Assembly (NCBI GenBank): GCA_026785965.1
Contig: JAJAYY010000219.1
Location: 1-18,685, forward strand
DNA from: Sphingomonas bacterium
Lineage (GTDB): Bacteria > Pseudomonadota > Alphaproteobacteria > Sphingomonadales > Sphingomonadaceae
Direction: 5' to 3'
Length of the DNA: 18,685 nucleotides
Positions within the stretch are counted from its first letter, which is position 1; each line of letters begins with the position of its first letter. The notes beneath the pieces were generated by a model, which was not told the origin of the DNA, did not search any database, and worked only from the letters and a program-made list of their open reading frames with translations. Of the stretch, positions 7,581 through 17,334 are shown in pieces. Both the position numbers and the translations under genes were made by a program.

Positions 7581-8794
7581 TCGGCAGCGGCCCGGATCAA
7601 GCGGCGGCGCTTGGGCAGCAGGCGGCGGATGAGCTTGCCGAGCTTGGCGAACACCGCCTCGATTGCGCCGATTGGCTGCCCGCCCGGGCGATGCGCGATG
7701 ACGTGATACATCCACCCGATCAGCGCCACCAGGCCGACGAACGGCAGCCACAAGGCGAGCTCCGGCTCGAGCCGTCCCTGGGCCCCTGCGCTTTCGGCAT
7801 ATTGGTTAATCTTGTGATAGGTCACCACCATCACGATCGCGACGAAGATACCGAGCGAACTCGACGAGCGCTTGGGCGGCACCGCGAGCGCAATGGCGAG
7901 CAACGCCAGCATCAGCATCATCACCACTTCGACCAGCCGGTAATGGAAGTTGGCGCGGGCCGCGAGATTGTCGGCGTGCGAGACCGTGGTCGACCCGTAA
8001 GCGCGCGACGCGACTTCGACCAGATTAAGCTCTTCACGGTCGCTGCCGCGGCCTCGAAACGGGTCGATCGAGGGCAGGTTGATCGGCAGGTCGTAGCTGT
8101 CGAATGCAAGCGTTCGCGGGGTGGTGAACTTCGGCGAATCCTGGACCAGCCGACCTTGCTTGAGTCGGAAGATGATCGTGTCGGGATCATCAGTCGAAAA
8201 GAATTGGCCATGTTCGGCAGTCGCCGCGATGCGCATTCCCGATTTGTCTTCGACCGCGGTGAAAATCCCGCTCAACTCGGTGCCCTTTTGCTCGCTGCCG
8301 TCGATTCGCAGCGTCATCCGCTTGCCCAGATTGTTGAACTCGCCAATCTTGATCGCCGCCCCGAGTGCCCCCGAGCTTAAGTCGAAGCGCAGCCCTTGAT
8401 AGCGATAGCGCGAATAAGGCTCGATCCAGCCGACGATGACCAGGTTGAGCAGCAGCAGGACGATCGCGTAGGCGTAAGGCACGCGCAGCAAGCGGCCATA
8501 CCCCACCCCGATCCCGCGCAGCGCGTCGAGCTCCGACGACAAAGCGAGCTTGCGAAAGGCGAGCAGGATGCCGAGCAACAGCCCGATCGGGATGCCGAGC
8601 GCGAAATATTCGGGGAGCAGATTGGCGAGCATCCGCCACACCACGCTGACTGGCCCGCCGGCGTTGATGACGAAGTCGAACAGTCGCAGCATCTTGTCGA
8701 GCACGAGCAGCATCGCCGCGAGCACCAGCGTTCCGAACAGCGGAATCGCGATGCTCCGCGCGAGATAGCGGTCAATGAGCGCCAGCCGTCCCAC
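7577..8794 (-). CDS. lptF: LPS-export ABC transporter permease LptF
   Basis: LptF pairs with LptG and the LptB ATPase (not in this window) to drive lipid transfer to the outer membrane. With a GTG start at 8794 the protein is 405 residues and begins (M)GRLALIDRYLARSIAIPLF, the usual LptF opening. Helices lie at about 16-38, 58-80 and 105-124, then a periplasmic jellyroll, then three C-terminal helices. LSSELDALRGIGVGYGRLL at about 86-104 is the coupling-helix region, and NFHYRLVEVVMMLMLALLAIALAVPP follows the jellyroll. An in-frame ATG at 8842 would add 16 residues (MSGGFAAKSW...), but a candidate -10 element overlaps that ATG and no ribosome site precedes it; start choice is uncertain. The last 20 residues are very basic (KLGKLIRRLLPKRRRLIRAA). 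It overlaps lptG by 4 bases. Confidence 0.93.
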   Translation of the reverse strand: MGRLALIDRYLARSIAIPLFGTLVLAAMLLVLDKMLRLFDFVINAGGPVSVVWRMLANLLPEYFALGIPIGLLLGILLAFRKLALSSELDALRGIGVGYGRLLRVPYAYAIVLLLLNLVIVGWIEPYSRYRYQGLRFDLSSGALGAAIKIGEFNNLGKRMTLRIDGSEQKGTELSGIFTAVEDKSGMRIAATAEHGQFFSTDDPDTIIFRLKQGRLVQDSPKFTTPRTLAFDSYDLPINLPSIDPFRGRGSDREELNLVEVASRAYGSTTVSHADNLAARANFHYRLVEVVMMLMLALLAIALAVPPKRSSSSLGIFVAIVMVVTYHKINQYAESAGAQGRLEPELALWLPFVGLVALIGWMYHVIAHRPGGQPIGAIEAVFAKLGKLIRRLLPKRRRLIRAAAE

Positions 8795-8840
8795 CTTTTC
8801 GTCGTTCCTGCACCATGATTTGGCCGCAAAGCCACCCGAC

Positions 8841-8869
8841 ATACGCTGTTCGACGAGTCCGCATGACAA
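8841..8869 (-). promoter_or_regulatory. Candidate promoter for lptF-lptG
   Basis: On the minus strand TTGTCA at 8869-8864 resembles a -35 element. After 17-19 bases there is GCGTATGT, a loose -10. Transcription would begin near 8835, just after the ATG at 8842, which supports translation from the GTG at 8794 instead. The spacing and the match are both imperfect. Confidence 0.3.
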
Positions 8870-8903
8870 GGGGGCGGGCTCGCCGGTGTGTTGCCTTAGC
8901 AGA

Positions 8904-9422
8904 ATGGACATGAATTTCATGCGCAAATCTCGCTTCCCCTTCGCCCTCGTCGCGATGCCGCTGGCGCTGGGCCTGGCCGGGCCGTCGGCCTCGGCCGTTG
9001 CCGGCCCCGACGCCGCCTGCGCCAATGGCAAGCCCGCGTTGCTGGTCCGCGTAGTTGGCCTCAAGCGGCCGACCGGGACGCTCAAGCTGGCGCTCTACGG
9101 GTCGAACCCGTCGGTCTACCTCAAGAAGCAGGGCCGGCTTCGCCGTGTCGCCGTTCCAGTGCGCGGCAATGGCCCGATCGACGTCTGCATCGCGGTTCCG
9201 CAGCCCGGGCGCTATGCGGTCGCGATCCATCATGATCTCAACGGCAATGGCGACAAGGACCGCCACGACGGTGGCGGTTTTTCGAACAACCCGCGGCTGT
9301 CGATTACCAGCATGCGTCCGTCGTTTGCCAAGACCGGGGTCACTGTTGGTCAGGATCCGGCGCGGATTGCGGTCCGCTTGCTTTACGTCAAAGGCCTGTC
9401 GGTAGGACCCGCGGCAAGTTGA
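8904..9422 (+). CDS. Secreted DUF2141 domain protein
   Basis: The function of this family is unknown. With the ATG at 8904 the product is 172 residues; in-frame ATGs at 8910 and 8919 are equally possible, and the last gives the cleanest signal peptide (MRKSRFPFALVAMPLALGLA, with cleavage likely after an Ala-X-Ala such as SASA). The mature part shows the DUF2141 pattern: a beta-rich segment GTLKLALYGSNPSVYLKKQGRL, then PGRYAVAIHHDLNGNGDKD, then GGGFSNNPRL, and a final strand. The DLNGNGDKD loop resembles a calcium-binding loop. It should be periplasmic or outer-membrane-associated. Its stop overlaps the start of the lipid-kinase gene by one base (TGATG), so it is cotranscribed with two lipid genes, suggesting an envelope-lipid role. 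It is divergent from lptF. Confidence 0.88.
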   Translation: MDMNFMRKSRFPFALVAMPLALGLAGPSASAVAGPDAACANGKPALLVRVVGLKRPTGTLKLALYGSNPSVYLKKQGRLRRVAVPVRGNGPIDVCIAVPQPGRYAVAIHHDLNGNGDKDRHDGGGFSNNPRLSITSMRPSFAKTGVTVGQDPARIAVRLLYVKGLSVGPAAS

Positions 9423-10399
9423 TGAAGCGACCGCGGATTGCCTTGTTGTCGAACCCCAAGTCGACCGGTAATCTCAATAAATTGCCGCGAATCCGTGCGT
9501 TTTGCTCCAAGCACCCCGATATTTTCCATTATGAGGTCGAGCGCGCCAATCAGATTGGCGAGGCGATGGCGACGATCGCGCGGGTCGAGCCCAAGCTGCT
9601 GATCATCAATGGTGGCGACGGAACCGTGCAGGCGGCGCTGACCGAGCTTTACAATGGCGGCCATTTCCCAAGCGGCGCGCCGCCAGTCGCGGTGCTGCCA
9701 AGCGGCAAGACCAACCTGATCGCGCTCGATCTTGGTGCGGGCGGCGACCCGGTGGTAGCGCTCGATCGGTTGCTTGGGCTCGCGCAGCACGATCTTGCGC
9801 CGCACATCGTGGCGCGTGAACTGATCGCTTTGTCAGGTGGCATCACCGGATCGCAGCCGGTGATCGGGATGTTCCTCGGCGGAGCTGGTCTGGCCGACAT
9901 CATGCTTTATTGCCGCCACCGAATCTATCCGCTCGGTTTTTCCAACGGAGTAAGTCACGCGATCACCGCCGTCGCGGTCGTGCTGCGCCAGGTGTTCCGC
10001 TGGCGCGCCAGTTTTCTGCCTCCCGAGCCAGCGCAACTCAGCGTCTCGCTGCGCCGCGCGGGTGAGCTTCGCGGACGCTATGCCTTGCTGTTCGTGACCA
10101 CGCTCGAGAAGATCCTATTGTCGAGCGAAGTCGGCAGTCACGGCAATGGCGCGCTCAAGTTTGTAGCGGTCGAGCAGCGTCCGTGGTCGCTCTTGCGTGC
10201 CTTCTTCGCGAGCATGGCCGGCCAGCTTGGCCGGACCAAGCTGGCCGGGGTTCATATCGAGGAAGCCGACGAAATTTCAATCGAGGGCGAGGGCAGCGAC
10301 GTGATCCTCGATGGCGAGACCTTCCGCGCCGGAATCGGCCAGCCGATCCTGCTGCGCTCGGCGCTGCCGCTGTCGTTCGTCCGCCTCGCCGCCGCCTGA
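9422..10399 (+). CDS. Diacylglycerol-kinase-family lipid kinase (DAG, ceramide or sphingoid substrate)
   Basis: Members of the DAGK_cat/LCB5/YegS family phosphorylate the free hydroxyl of diacylglycerol, ceramide or sphingoid bases using ATP. The 325-residue protein opens MKRPRIALLSNPKSTGN, has the nucleotide-binding NGGDGTVQ at 63-70 and PSGKTNLIALDLG at 93-105, which correspond to the conserved GGDGT and P-x-G-T-x-N motifs (here K replaces the usual G-T spacing, PSGKTN), and ends with a beta-sandwich containing ISIEGEGSDVILDGETF, the typical C-terminal D-G-E element. ATG 9422 is chosen over a TTG one codon upstream. It overlaps the DUF2141 gene by one base and the next gene follows after two bases. 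In Caulobacter a kinase of this superfamily (CpgB) phosphorylates ceramide and is encoded near spt, so ceramide is a serious alternative substrate to DAG. Confidence 0.9.
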   Translation: MKRPRIALLSNPKSTGNLNKLPRIRAFCSKHPDIFHYEVERANQIGEAMATIARVEPKLLIINGGDGTVQAALTELYNGGHFPSGAPPVAVLPSGKTNLIALDLGAGGDPVVALDRLLGLAQHDLAPHIVARELIALSGGITGSQPVIGMFLGGAGLADIMLYCRHRIYPLGFSNGVSHAITAVAVVLRQVFRWRASFLPPEPAQLSVSLRRAGELRGRYALLFVTTLEKILLSSEVGSHGNGALKFVAVEQRPWSLLRAFFASMAGQLGRTKLAGVHIEEADEISIEGEGSDVILDGETFRAGIGQPILLRSALPLSFVRLAAA

Positions 10400-10401
10400 T
10401 C

Positions 10402-11265
10402 ATGTTGTCGCCGCTCTACCTCCTCGTTGAGGAGGAGTTGTCGCAGCCGGTCGATCGGCGCGTCACCGCGATGGCCACGGCGATCGCGGCGCGCCACGGC
10501 GGTGCTGCACGCGCAGTCGTGTTTTACGGTTCATGTCTGCGGCAACAGCAGCTCGACGGACTGATGCTCGATTTCTATCTGATCGTGTCGGACTATCGTG
10601 CCGCTTATGACCAGCGCTGGCTGGCGCGCGCCAACGCGCTGATCCCGCCCAACGTCTTCCCGGTCCATCATGACGGCCTCCCCGCCAAATATGCCGTGCT
10701 CAGCGAAGCCGACTTTAACCGCCTCAACGGTCCCGAGACTCGCAACGTCTCGGTGTGGGCGCGTTTTTCCCAGCCGTCGCGGCTGGTGTGGGCAGCGAAT
10801 GACGAGGCACGACGCGCCGCAACGTCGGCAATAGCGCGCGCGGCGCCGACCTTGCTCGCCGCGGCGGGGTCCCGCGATGGAGAGTCGCCGCTCGACTGGT
10901 GGCGCCGGGCGTTCGCGTTGACCTATTCGGCCGAACTTCGCGCCGAGCGCAAGGGCCGCGCCGGATCGGTGGTCGACGCCGACGCCGAGCGATACGAACG
11001 GTTCTCCGAAGCGGCAATTGCCGCAATCCCGGCGAGTGTCGTTTCTGGCGGATGGGCGCGGCGGCGGATCGAGGGCAAAATTCTGTCGGTCCTGCGGCTG
11101 GCGAAGGCGAGCGCGACCTATGCCGGGGGCGCGGACTATATCGTGTGGAAAATCAACCGCCACGCCGGGACCAAATTCGAGCTCAAGCCGTGGCAGCGCC
11201 GCCACCCGTTGCTGGGCGCGCTCAGCCTGCTGCCGCGGCTCCTCCGATCGGGCGCGGTTCGCTAG
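10402..11265 (+). CDS. Tam41-like nucleotidyltransferase, candidate CTP:phosphatidate (or ceramide-phosphate) cytidylyltransferase
   Basis: I recognise this as resembling Tam41, the mitochondrial CDP-diacylglycerol synthase, which has a polymerase-beta-type nucleotidyltransferase fold and is unrelated to the membrane enzyme CdsA. The 287-residue protein shows the Tam41 elements in order: VVFYGSCLRQ (G43, S44), then LMLDFYLIVSDY with the metal-ligand-type D57, an Asn-containing helix WLARANALIPPNV, AKYAVLSEADF (K97-Y98, matching the Tam41 KYGVIS block), a helical region, and a basic amphipathic C-terminus (about 255-287) suited to membrane binding. It has no signal peptide or true membrane helix. 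It starts 2 bases after the lipid-kinase stop, so kinase and cytidylyltransferase would act in sequence. The last 44 bases overlap the 3' end of the histidine-kinase gene. The family call is from motif memory, not a search; the substrate is inferred. Confidence 0.62.
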   Translation: MLSPLYLLVEEELSQPVDRRVTAMATAIAARHGGAARAVVFYGSCLRQQQLDGLMLDFYLIVSDYRAAYDQRWLARANALIPPNVFPVHHDGLPAKYAVLSEADFNRLNGPETRNVSVWARFSQPSRLVWAANDEARRAATSAIARAAPTLLAAAGSRDGESPLDWWRRAFALTYSAELRAERKGRAGSVVDADAERYERFSEAAIAAIPASVVSGGWARRRIEGKILSVLRLAKASATYAGGADYIVWKINRHAGTKFELKPWQRRHPLLGALSLLPRLLRSGAVR

Positions 11266-13204
11266 CTCCGCGCGACAGCGCCCCCGCTACGGCCACCGCC
11301 AATGCCGCCACCGTGAACGGCTTGCGCAGCAATTCGTGACCGGCAAGGTCGTCGCTTTCGCCGTCACCGACGAAGCCGGTAACGAACAACACCGCGACGT
11401 CTGGCCGGCCCGCGCGCAAATAGCGGATCAGCTCGGGTCCGCTCATTTCGGGCATGACAACGTCGGAGACGACGAGGTCGAAGCGCTCGGCCTCAAACAG
11501 CTTTAGCGCATCAGCGCCGCTCGAGCAGGACACCGGCTCATAGCCCAGATCTTCAAGCGCGCCGACGGTCGCGGTGCGGACCCGCGGATCGTCTTCCACC
11601 AACAGGATGCGCGCCCCGGGAACGGTGACGTCGGCTTCCTGGCGCTGAGCCGCGGGATGCATCCGGATGTTGGTCGCCGCGGCTTCGGTGCGCGGCAGGT
11701 AGATGGATACGGTCGTGCCACACCCGACTTCGCTCTCGATTCCGACTTCACCGCCCGATTGGTGCGCAAAGCCGAAGATCTGGCTTAAGCCAAGCCCGGT
11801 GCCCTTGCCGACCGCCTTGGTGGTGAAGAACGGCTCGAACGCGCGGTCCTTGACTTCGTCGGTCATCCCGCAGCCGGTGTCGACCACCGAAATCTTCAGA
11901 TAATTGCCGGCCTGGATGTCGCCGACGGCATTGGCGGTGACGGTTTCGTTGGCGGTGGCAATCACCAGTCGGCCTTCGCCGTCCATCGCATCGCGGGCAT
12001 TGACCGCAAGGTTGAGGATTGCGTTTTCCAACTGGTGCGAATCGACGAACACCGGCCACGCGTCGCCTGCAAGCTGGGTCTTGACCTGGATTCGCTCGCC
12101 AAGCGTGCGATCGAGCAACTCGCTCATCCCGCTGACCAGGTCGGCGCTGTCGACCCGCTCCGGAAGCAGCGGTTCGGATCGGGCGAAGGACAGCAAGCGG
12201 CGGGTCAGCGCGGCGGCGCGCGTGGCGCCTTCCATCGCGTTGGTGAGATGGATCAGCACCTCGCGGCGCGGGCCGCTGAGCCGGCGCCGGGCAAGGTCGA
12301 TCCCGCCGACGACCACCGCGAGCATATTGTTGAAGTCGTGGGCAATTCCCCCAGTCAGCTGGCCGACGGCCTCCATCTTCTGGACCTGGCGCAACTGCGC
12401 CTCGGCGGCATGACGCTCGACCGCTTCGGCCTTGAGCGCGAGATTGGCGTCGCTGAGCTCGCGGGTGCGGTCGGCGACGGCCTGCTCAAGCGCGAGCGCG
12501 CGCTCAGCCTCGCTCTCGGCTTCGCGACGGGCAATCGCGTTGAGGCGGAGTGCCTGGACGGCCACCGTGCCAAGGAAGATCGCCATCGCCCCGACGATCA
12601 CCCCAAGCCAGCTCAGATAATCGGTCAGCCGGTCGGCCTGGGCCGCGAAGAAGCGCGTCTGCTTCATCCGCTGGGTCAAAGCGATGCGCTCTGCGCTGGC
12701 GATCTCACCGAGCAAATTGCGCAGAGCAGGGCCGGTCGGCGACTGGGCGGCGGCGTAATAATATGACGTGCCCCCGGCGCCGCGCCCGGCGACGGTGGCG
12801 CGGGCGGAAAGCGCGAACTCGGTGCCGCGCTGCTGATATAGTTTCTGCAGCCGGGCGACGCGCTCGCGCTGGGCGGGATCGCTGCGGAGAAGCCGTTCGA
12901 GCTCGTTGATCTGCTGCCCGGCGAGGCGCCATTGGCCGTAATAGATGTTGCCGCTGGTCTGGACCTTTTCGTCGAGCACGAAGCGGCCGAGCGCGGCTTC
13001 GGAGCGCGAAATGCTGGCGTCGAGCGTGCGGGTAAGAAGGGTGACGTCATAGGCGTGACGCTCGCCGTCGAGCGCTTCGTCGCGGGCGGTGTTCGACAGC
13101 GCCACCATGAACACCATGCCAAGCAGGATCAGCGCCGCAATCAGCGCTCCCGCGGCTGCTCCGCCGCCGCGCCAGTCAAGGCGCTGATCGTCCCCCGCCG
13201 TCAT
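11222..13204 (-). CDS. CHASE3 hybrid histidine kinase with C-terminal receiver
   Basis: This is a membrane sensor kinase that would autophosphorylate and pass the phosphate to its own receiver domain. The 660-residue protein has membrane helices at about 17-36 and 198-218 enclosing a periplasmic helical CHASE3-like domain, a coiled coil at about 225-275, a HisKA domain with H289 in [11 protein letters not shown], an ATPase domain with the N box [10 protein letters not shown] (N402), VDTGCGM (D442) and GKGTGLGLS (467-473), and a receiver at about 531-640 with acidic E537-D538-D539, phospho-acceptor D581 in [15 protein letters not shown]609 and K628. No output domain follows. The GGIAHDFNN form is typical of alphaproteobacterial hybrid kinases. 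It starts 46 bases after spt on the same strand, so it may be in the acp-spt transcript. Its stop lies within the Tam41-like gene on the other strand. The signal sensed is unknown. Confidence 0.92.
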   Translation of the reverse strand: MTAGDDQRLDWRGGGAAAGALIAALILLGMVFMVALSNTARDEALDGERHAYDVTLLTRTLDASISRSEAALGRFVLDEKVQTSGNIYYGQWRLAGQQINELERLLRSDPAQRERVARLQKLYQQRGTEFALSARATVAGRGAGGTSYYYAAAQSPTGPALRNLLGEIASAERIALTQRMKQTRFFAAQADRLTDYLSWLGVIVGAMAIFLGTVAVQALRLNAIARREAESEAERALALEQAVADRTRELSDANLALKAEAVERHAAEAQLRQVQKMEAVGQLTGGIAHDFNNMLAVVVGGIDLARRRLSGPRREVLIHLTNAMEGATRAAALTRRLLSFARSEPLLPERVDSADLVSGMSELLDRTLGERIQVKTQLAGDAWPVFVDSHQLENAILNLAVNARDAMDGEGRLVIATANETVTANAVGDIQAGNYLKISVVDTGCGMTDEVKDRAFEPFFTTKAVGKGTGLGLSQIFGFAHQSGGEVGIESEVGCGTTVSIYLPRTEAAATNIRMHPAAQRQEADVTVPGARILLVEDDPRVRTATVGALEDLGYEPVSCSSGADALKLFEAERFDLVVSDVVMPEMSGPELIRYLRAGRPDVAVLFVTGFVGDGESDDLAGHELLRKPFTVAALAVAVAGALSRGASEPRPIGGAAAAG

Positions 13205-13250
13205 GAAGGCAGTCTAATCACGGGCATGCTTTGGCGATAGCCCTCAAAAC

Positions 13251-14453
13251 TCAACCGATGCATCCGGTGGCACGGCCTGCCGCTTCGAACATGTCGAGAA
13301 TCTGGTCGACCTGCTCGCTCGTATGCTCGGCGCACAGCGAACAGCGCAGCAGGGTCATGTTGGCCGGGGTCGCCGGGGGACGCGCGAGATTGACGTACAG
13401 CCCCTCGTGGAGCAGCGCTTCCCACATCGCCGCACCGGTTTCGAGATCGGGCATGATCACCGCGATGATCGCCGATTGAGGCGTTTCGGTGCCGAGCGTG
13501 AAGCCGAGCGCTTTCAGTCCGGCGTGGAGCTTTTGGCTGTTTGCCCACAGATGCGCGCGCTTGTCGGCGCCCTGCTTGAGCTTGGTGATCGAGGTCGCAG
13601 CGGTCGCGACCACGCTCGGCGGGAGCGAGGCGGTGAACACATAGGGGCGGCAGACCAGCCGCAATATCTCGAATTTGGGATGGTTCGAGACGCAGAAGCC
13701 GCCGACCGTGCCGACCGATTTGGAGAAAGTGCCGATGATGAAGTCGACGTCGTCGATCACCCCCTGCGCTTCGGCAACGCCGCGCCCATTCTCGCCGATG
13801 AAGCCCATCGAATGCGCCTCGTCGACCAACACCATCGCGCCCGCCGCCTTGGCGACCGCGACCATTTCCTTGAGTGGGGCAATGTCCCCGAGCATCGAAT
13901 AGACACCTTCGAGCACGACCAATGTTTTGGCGCCCTCGGGGATGCGTTTGAGACGCTTTTCGAGCGCTTCGACGTCATTGTGGCGAAACGTGACGATGTT
14001 GGCGTTGCCCAACGCGCAGCCGTCATAGATTGAGGCATGGCTGTCGATGTCGAGAACGATGTAATCGTCCTTGCCGGCGATGGTCGAGATGATCCCGAGA
14101 TTGGCCTGATAGCCGGTCGAAAAGACCATCGCATGGTCCATCGCGTAAAAATCTTTGAGCGCTTCCTCGCACGCTTTGTGTCCAGCGTAAGTGCCGTTAA
14201 GCACGCGGCTGCCGGTGGTGCCCGCACCATAATCGTCGAGCGCCTGTTTGCCCGCGGCGATGACATCGCGGTCGAAGGTCATGCCCATATAATTATAGGT
14301 GCCCAGCAAGATCGTGCGCTGGCCGTTGCAGATTGCCACGGTCGGGCTCTCGACTCGCTCCATGACGAGGTTGAACGGGTCGGTCATCCCGGTCGAAAGA
14401 AGCGTCTCGCGCTGCTCGATCAGCGCATCGAACTTCGAGAACAGGTCGCTCAC
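13251..14453 (-). CDS. spt: Serine palmitoyltransferase
   Basis: Spt is a cytoplasmic, PLP-dependent alpha-oxoamine synthase that condenses serine with a long acyl thioester to give 3-ketosphinganine, the entry step of sphingolipid synthesis. The 400-residue protein matches the Sphingomonas enzyme closely: it carries DSHASIYDG (H139), VDEAHSMGF (D211, H214), GTFSKSVGTVGG with the PLP lysine K245, and R358 and R370 in NLARPP and LLRCSLCAEH. Relative to the numbering of the structurally studied 420-residue Sphingomonas paucimobilis enzyme (H159, D231, H234, K265, R378, R390), every one of these sits at a constant offset of 20, so no active-site residue is missing. The related enzymes KBL and BioF are less likely given this fit and the ACP partner. 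Its ATG overlaps the acp stop by 4 bases (ATGA). Confidence 0.95.
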   Translation of the reverse strand: MSDLFSKFDALIEQRETLLSTGMTDPFNLVMERVESPTVAICNGQRTILLGTYNYMGMTFDRDVIAAGKQALDDYGAGTTGSRVLNGTYAGHKACEEALKDFYAMDHAMVFSTGYQANLGIISTIAGKDDYIVLDIDSHASIYDGCALGNANIVTFRHNDVEALEKRLKRIPEGAKTLVVLEGVYSMLGDIAPLKEMVAVAKAAGAMVLVDEAHSMGFIGENGRGVAEAQGVIDDVDFIIGTFSKSVGTVGGFCVSNHPKFEILRLVCRPYVFTASLPPSVVATAATSITKLKQGADKRAHLWANSQKLHAGLKALGFTLGTETPQSAIIAVIMPDLETGAAMWEALLHEGLYVNLARPPATPANMTLLRCSLCAEHTSEQVDQILDMFEAAGRATGCIG

Positions 14454-14692
14454 GCGGCGAGCTTTTCAACTGCGTCGACGAGCTGGCCGACGGTCTCGAT
14501 CTCGGCCTGCTGGTTCATGGTGATGAGGATATCGAACTCGTCCTCGATCGTGGCGACGAAATCGAGCACGGTGAGGCTATCCCATTCGAGGTCCTGGGCG
14601 AAGCGCGTGGAGTCTTCCACCGCGATGCCTTTCTTGTTGAACGGTTCGATCAGGGATTTCACCCGCGCGTCTGTTTCGGCTCGGTCGGTCAT
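14450..14692 (-). CDS. acpR: Acyl carrier protein dedicated to sphingolipid synthesis
   Basis: This small acidic carrier should deliver the long acyl chain as a thioester to Spt. The 80-residue protein has the phosphopantetheine attachment serine S39 in DLEWDSLTVLDF, followed by the acidic helix VATIEDEFDILI and a C-terminal helix VGQLVDAVEKLAA. The segment after the serine (LTVLDF) differs from housekeeping AcpP (usually LDTVEL), as noted for the ACP encoded next to spt in Sphingomonas wittichii. It overlaps spt by 4 bases and lies directly upstream, so the two are translationally coupled. An AGGA about 9 bases before the ATG is a possible ribosome site. The gene name follows Caulobacter usage and is tentative; the function assignment is firm. 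Confidence 0.88.
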   Translation of the reverse strand: MTDRAETDARVKSLIEPFNKKGIAVEDSTRFAQDLEWDSLTVLDFVATIEDEFDILITMNQQAEIETVGQLVDAVEKLAA

Positions 14693-14708
14693 GGGTTCGG
14701 ATCCTAAT

Positions 14709-14726
14709 CTTGAGCGCGCGCTTAAG
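14709..14726. repeat. Palindrome between acp and the PycTM gene
   Basis: CTTGAGCGCGCGCTTAAG is an 18-base near-perfect palindrome (8 of 9 pairs), lying 17 bases before the acp start and 84 bases before the divergent PycTM-gene start. This is a natural place for an operator acting on acp-spt, although a GC-alternating core can arise by chance in such DNA. Confidence 0.4.
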
Positions 14727-14810
14727 CAATCGAATGGGGCGCAAAGAGGGCGGGGGCTTGCCTTTGGCGTCGAAGCGGGGTGTCATGCGCAGCGAAGCAA
14801 GGGGTATGCG

Positions 14811-15346
14811 ATGGTCGAGAAAAAGCTCCAGCCAGGCGATCCGGACTATGAGTTCCCGAAGGAGGTTCACAACCTCTTGGTGCTCGCCAACGAGACCAAC
14901 ATCACTTTGTCGGGAATGGCCGATACCAAAGCGTCGATCCTGATGGGCGCCAGCTTCGTCGTCTTCTCAATGTCGATCGGCGACATTGGCGAGGGCAAGG
15001 CGTCGACCCCATTGCTGGTGCTGACGATGTTTTCGTTCATCGCCACCATCCTCGGCGTGCTCACCGTCCGCCCCAATCGCATGCGCAAGTCGAAAGTCCC
15101 CGCCGACAAGGTCAACATCCTGTTCTTCGGCAGCTATATCAACGCCCCGCGCGAAGAGTATGTCGATGAAGTGATCAAGGTGTTGTCGAGCGAGGAGGAA
15201 ACTTACCGCCGTCTCGCCCGCGACCTGTGGGACCACGGCCATTTGCTGCGCGACGACAAGTTCAGCTGGCTCTACTGGAGCTTCACCTTGTTCCTGCTCG
15301 GCATGCTGGTCACGGCCATCGCGGTGGTTGCATCACTGGTGCTGCG

Positions 15347-15350
<4 letters not shown>
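14811..15350 (+). CDS. PycTM/DUF5706 membrane protein (Pycsar-effector-like)
   Basis: Proteins of this family (DUF5706, now often called Pycsar system effector family) are small membrane proteins; in Pycsar phage defence the PycTM effector responds to cUMP or cCMP and damages the membrane. The 179-residue protein shows the family layout: VHNLLVLANETNITLSGMAD with TKAS just before helix 1 (about 43-58), helix 2 (about 66-86), a cytoplasmic stretch with ILFFGSYINAPREEYVDEV and YRRLARDLWDHGHLL, and helix 3 (about 152-177). The start is the ATG at 14811, with a GGGG run 6 bases upstream. No nucleotide cyclase gene is in the window, so it looks like an orphan. It sits on the opposite strand between acp-spt and the SDR gene, and its TAA stop shares TTAA with the SDR stop. 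A role in defence is not shown; a membrane-monitoring role is as possible. Confidence 0.8.
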
Positions 15351-17292
<1,942 letters not shown>

Positions 17293-17334
17293 TTAGGCGA
17301 AGCGGCGGGCAAATGCCACGCCGTGCGGCACCGG

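Noticed and set aside
6462..7706. Long plus-strand open frame (414 codons) opposite lptG
   Set aside because: Its product is rich in Arg, His and Gln with no family pattern. It mirrors the strongly supported lptG and is the usual antisense shadow in GC-rich DNA.
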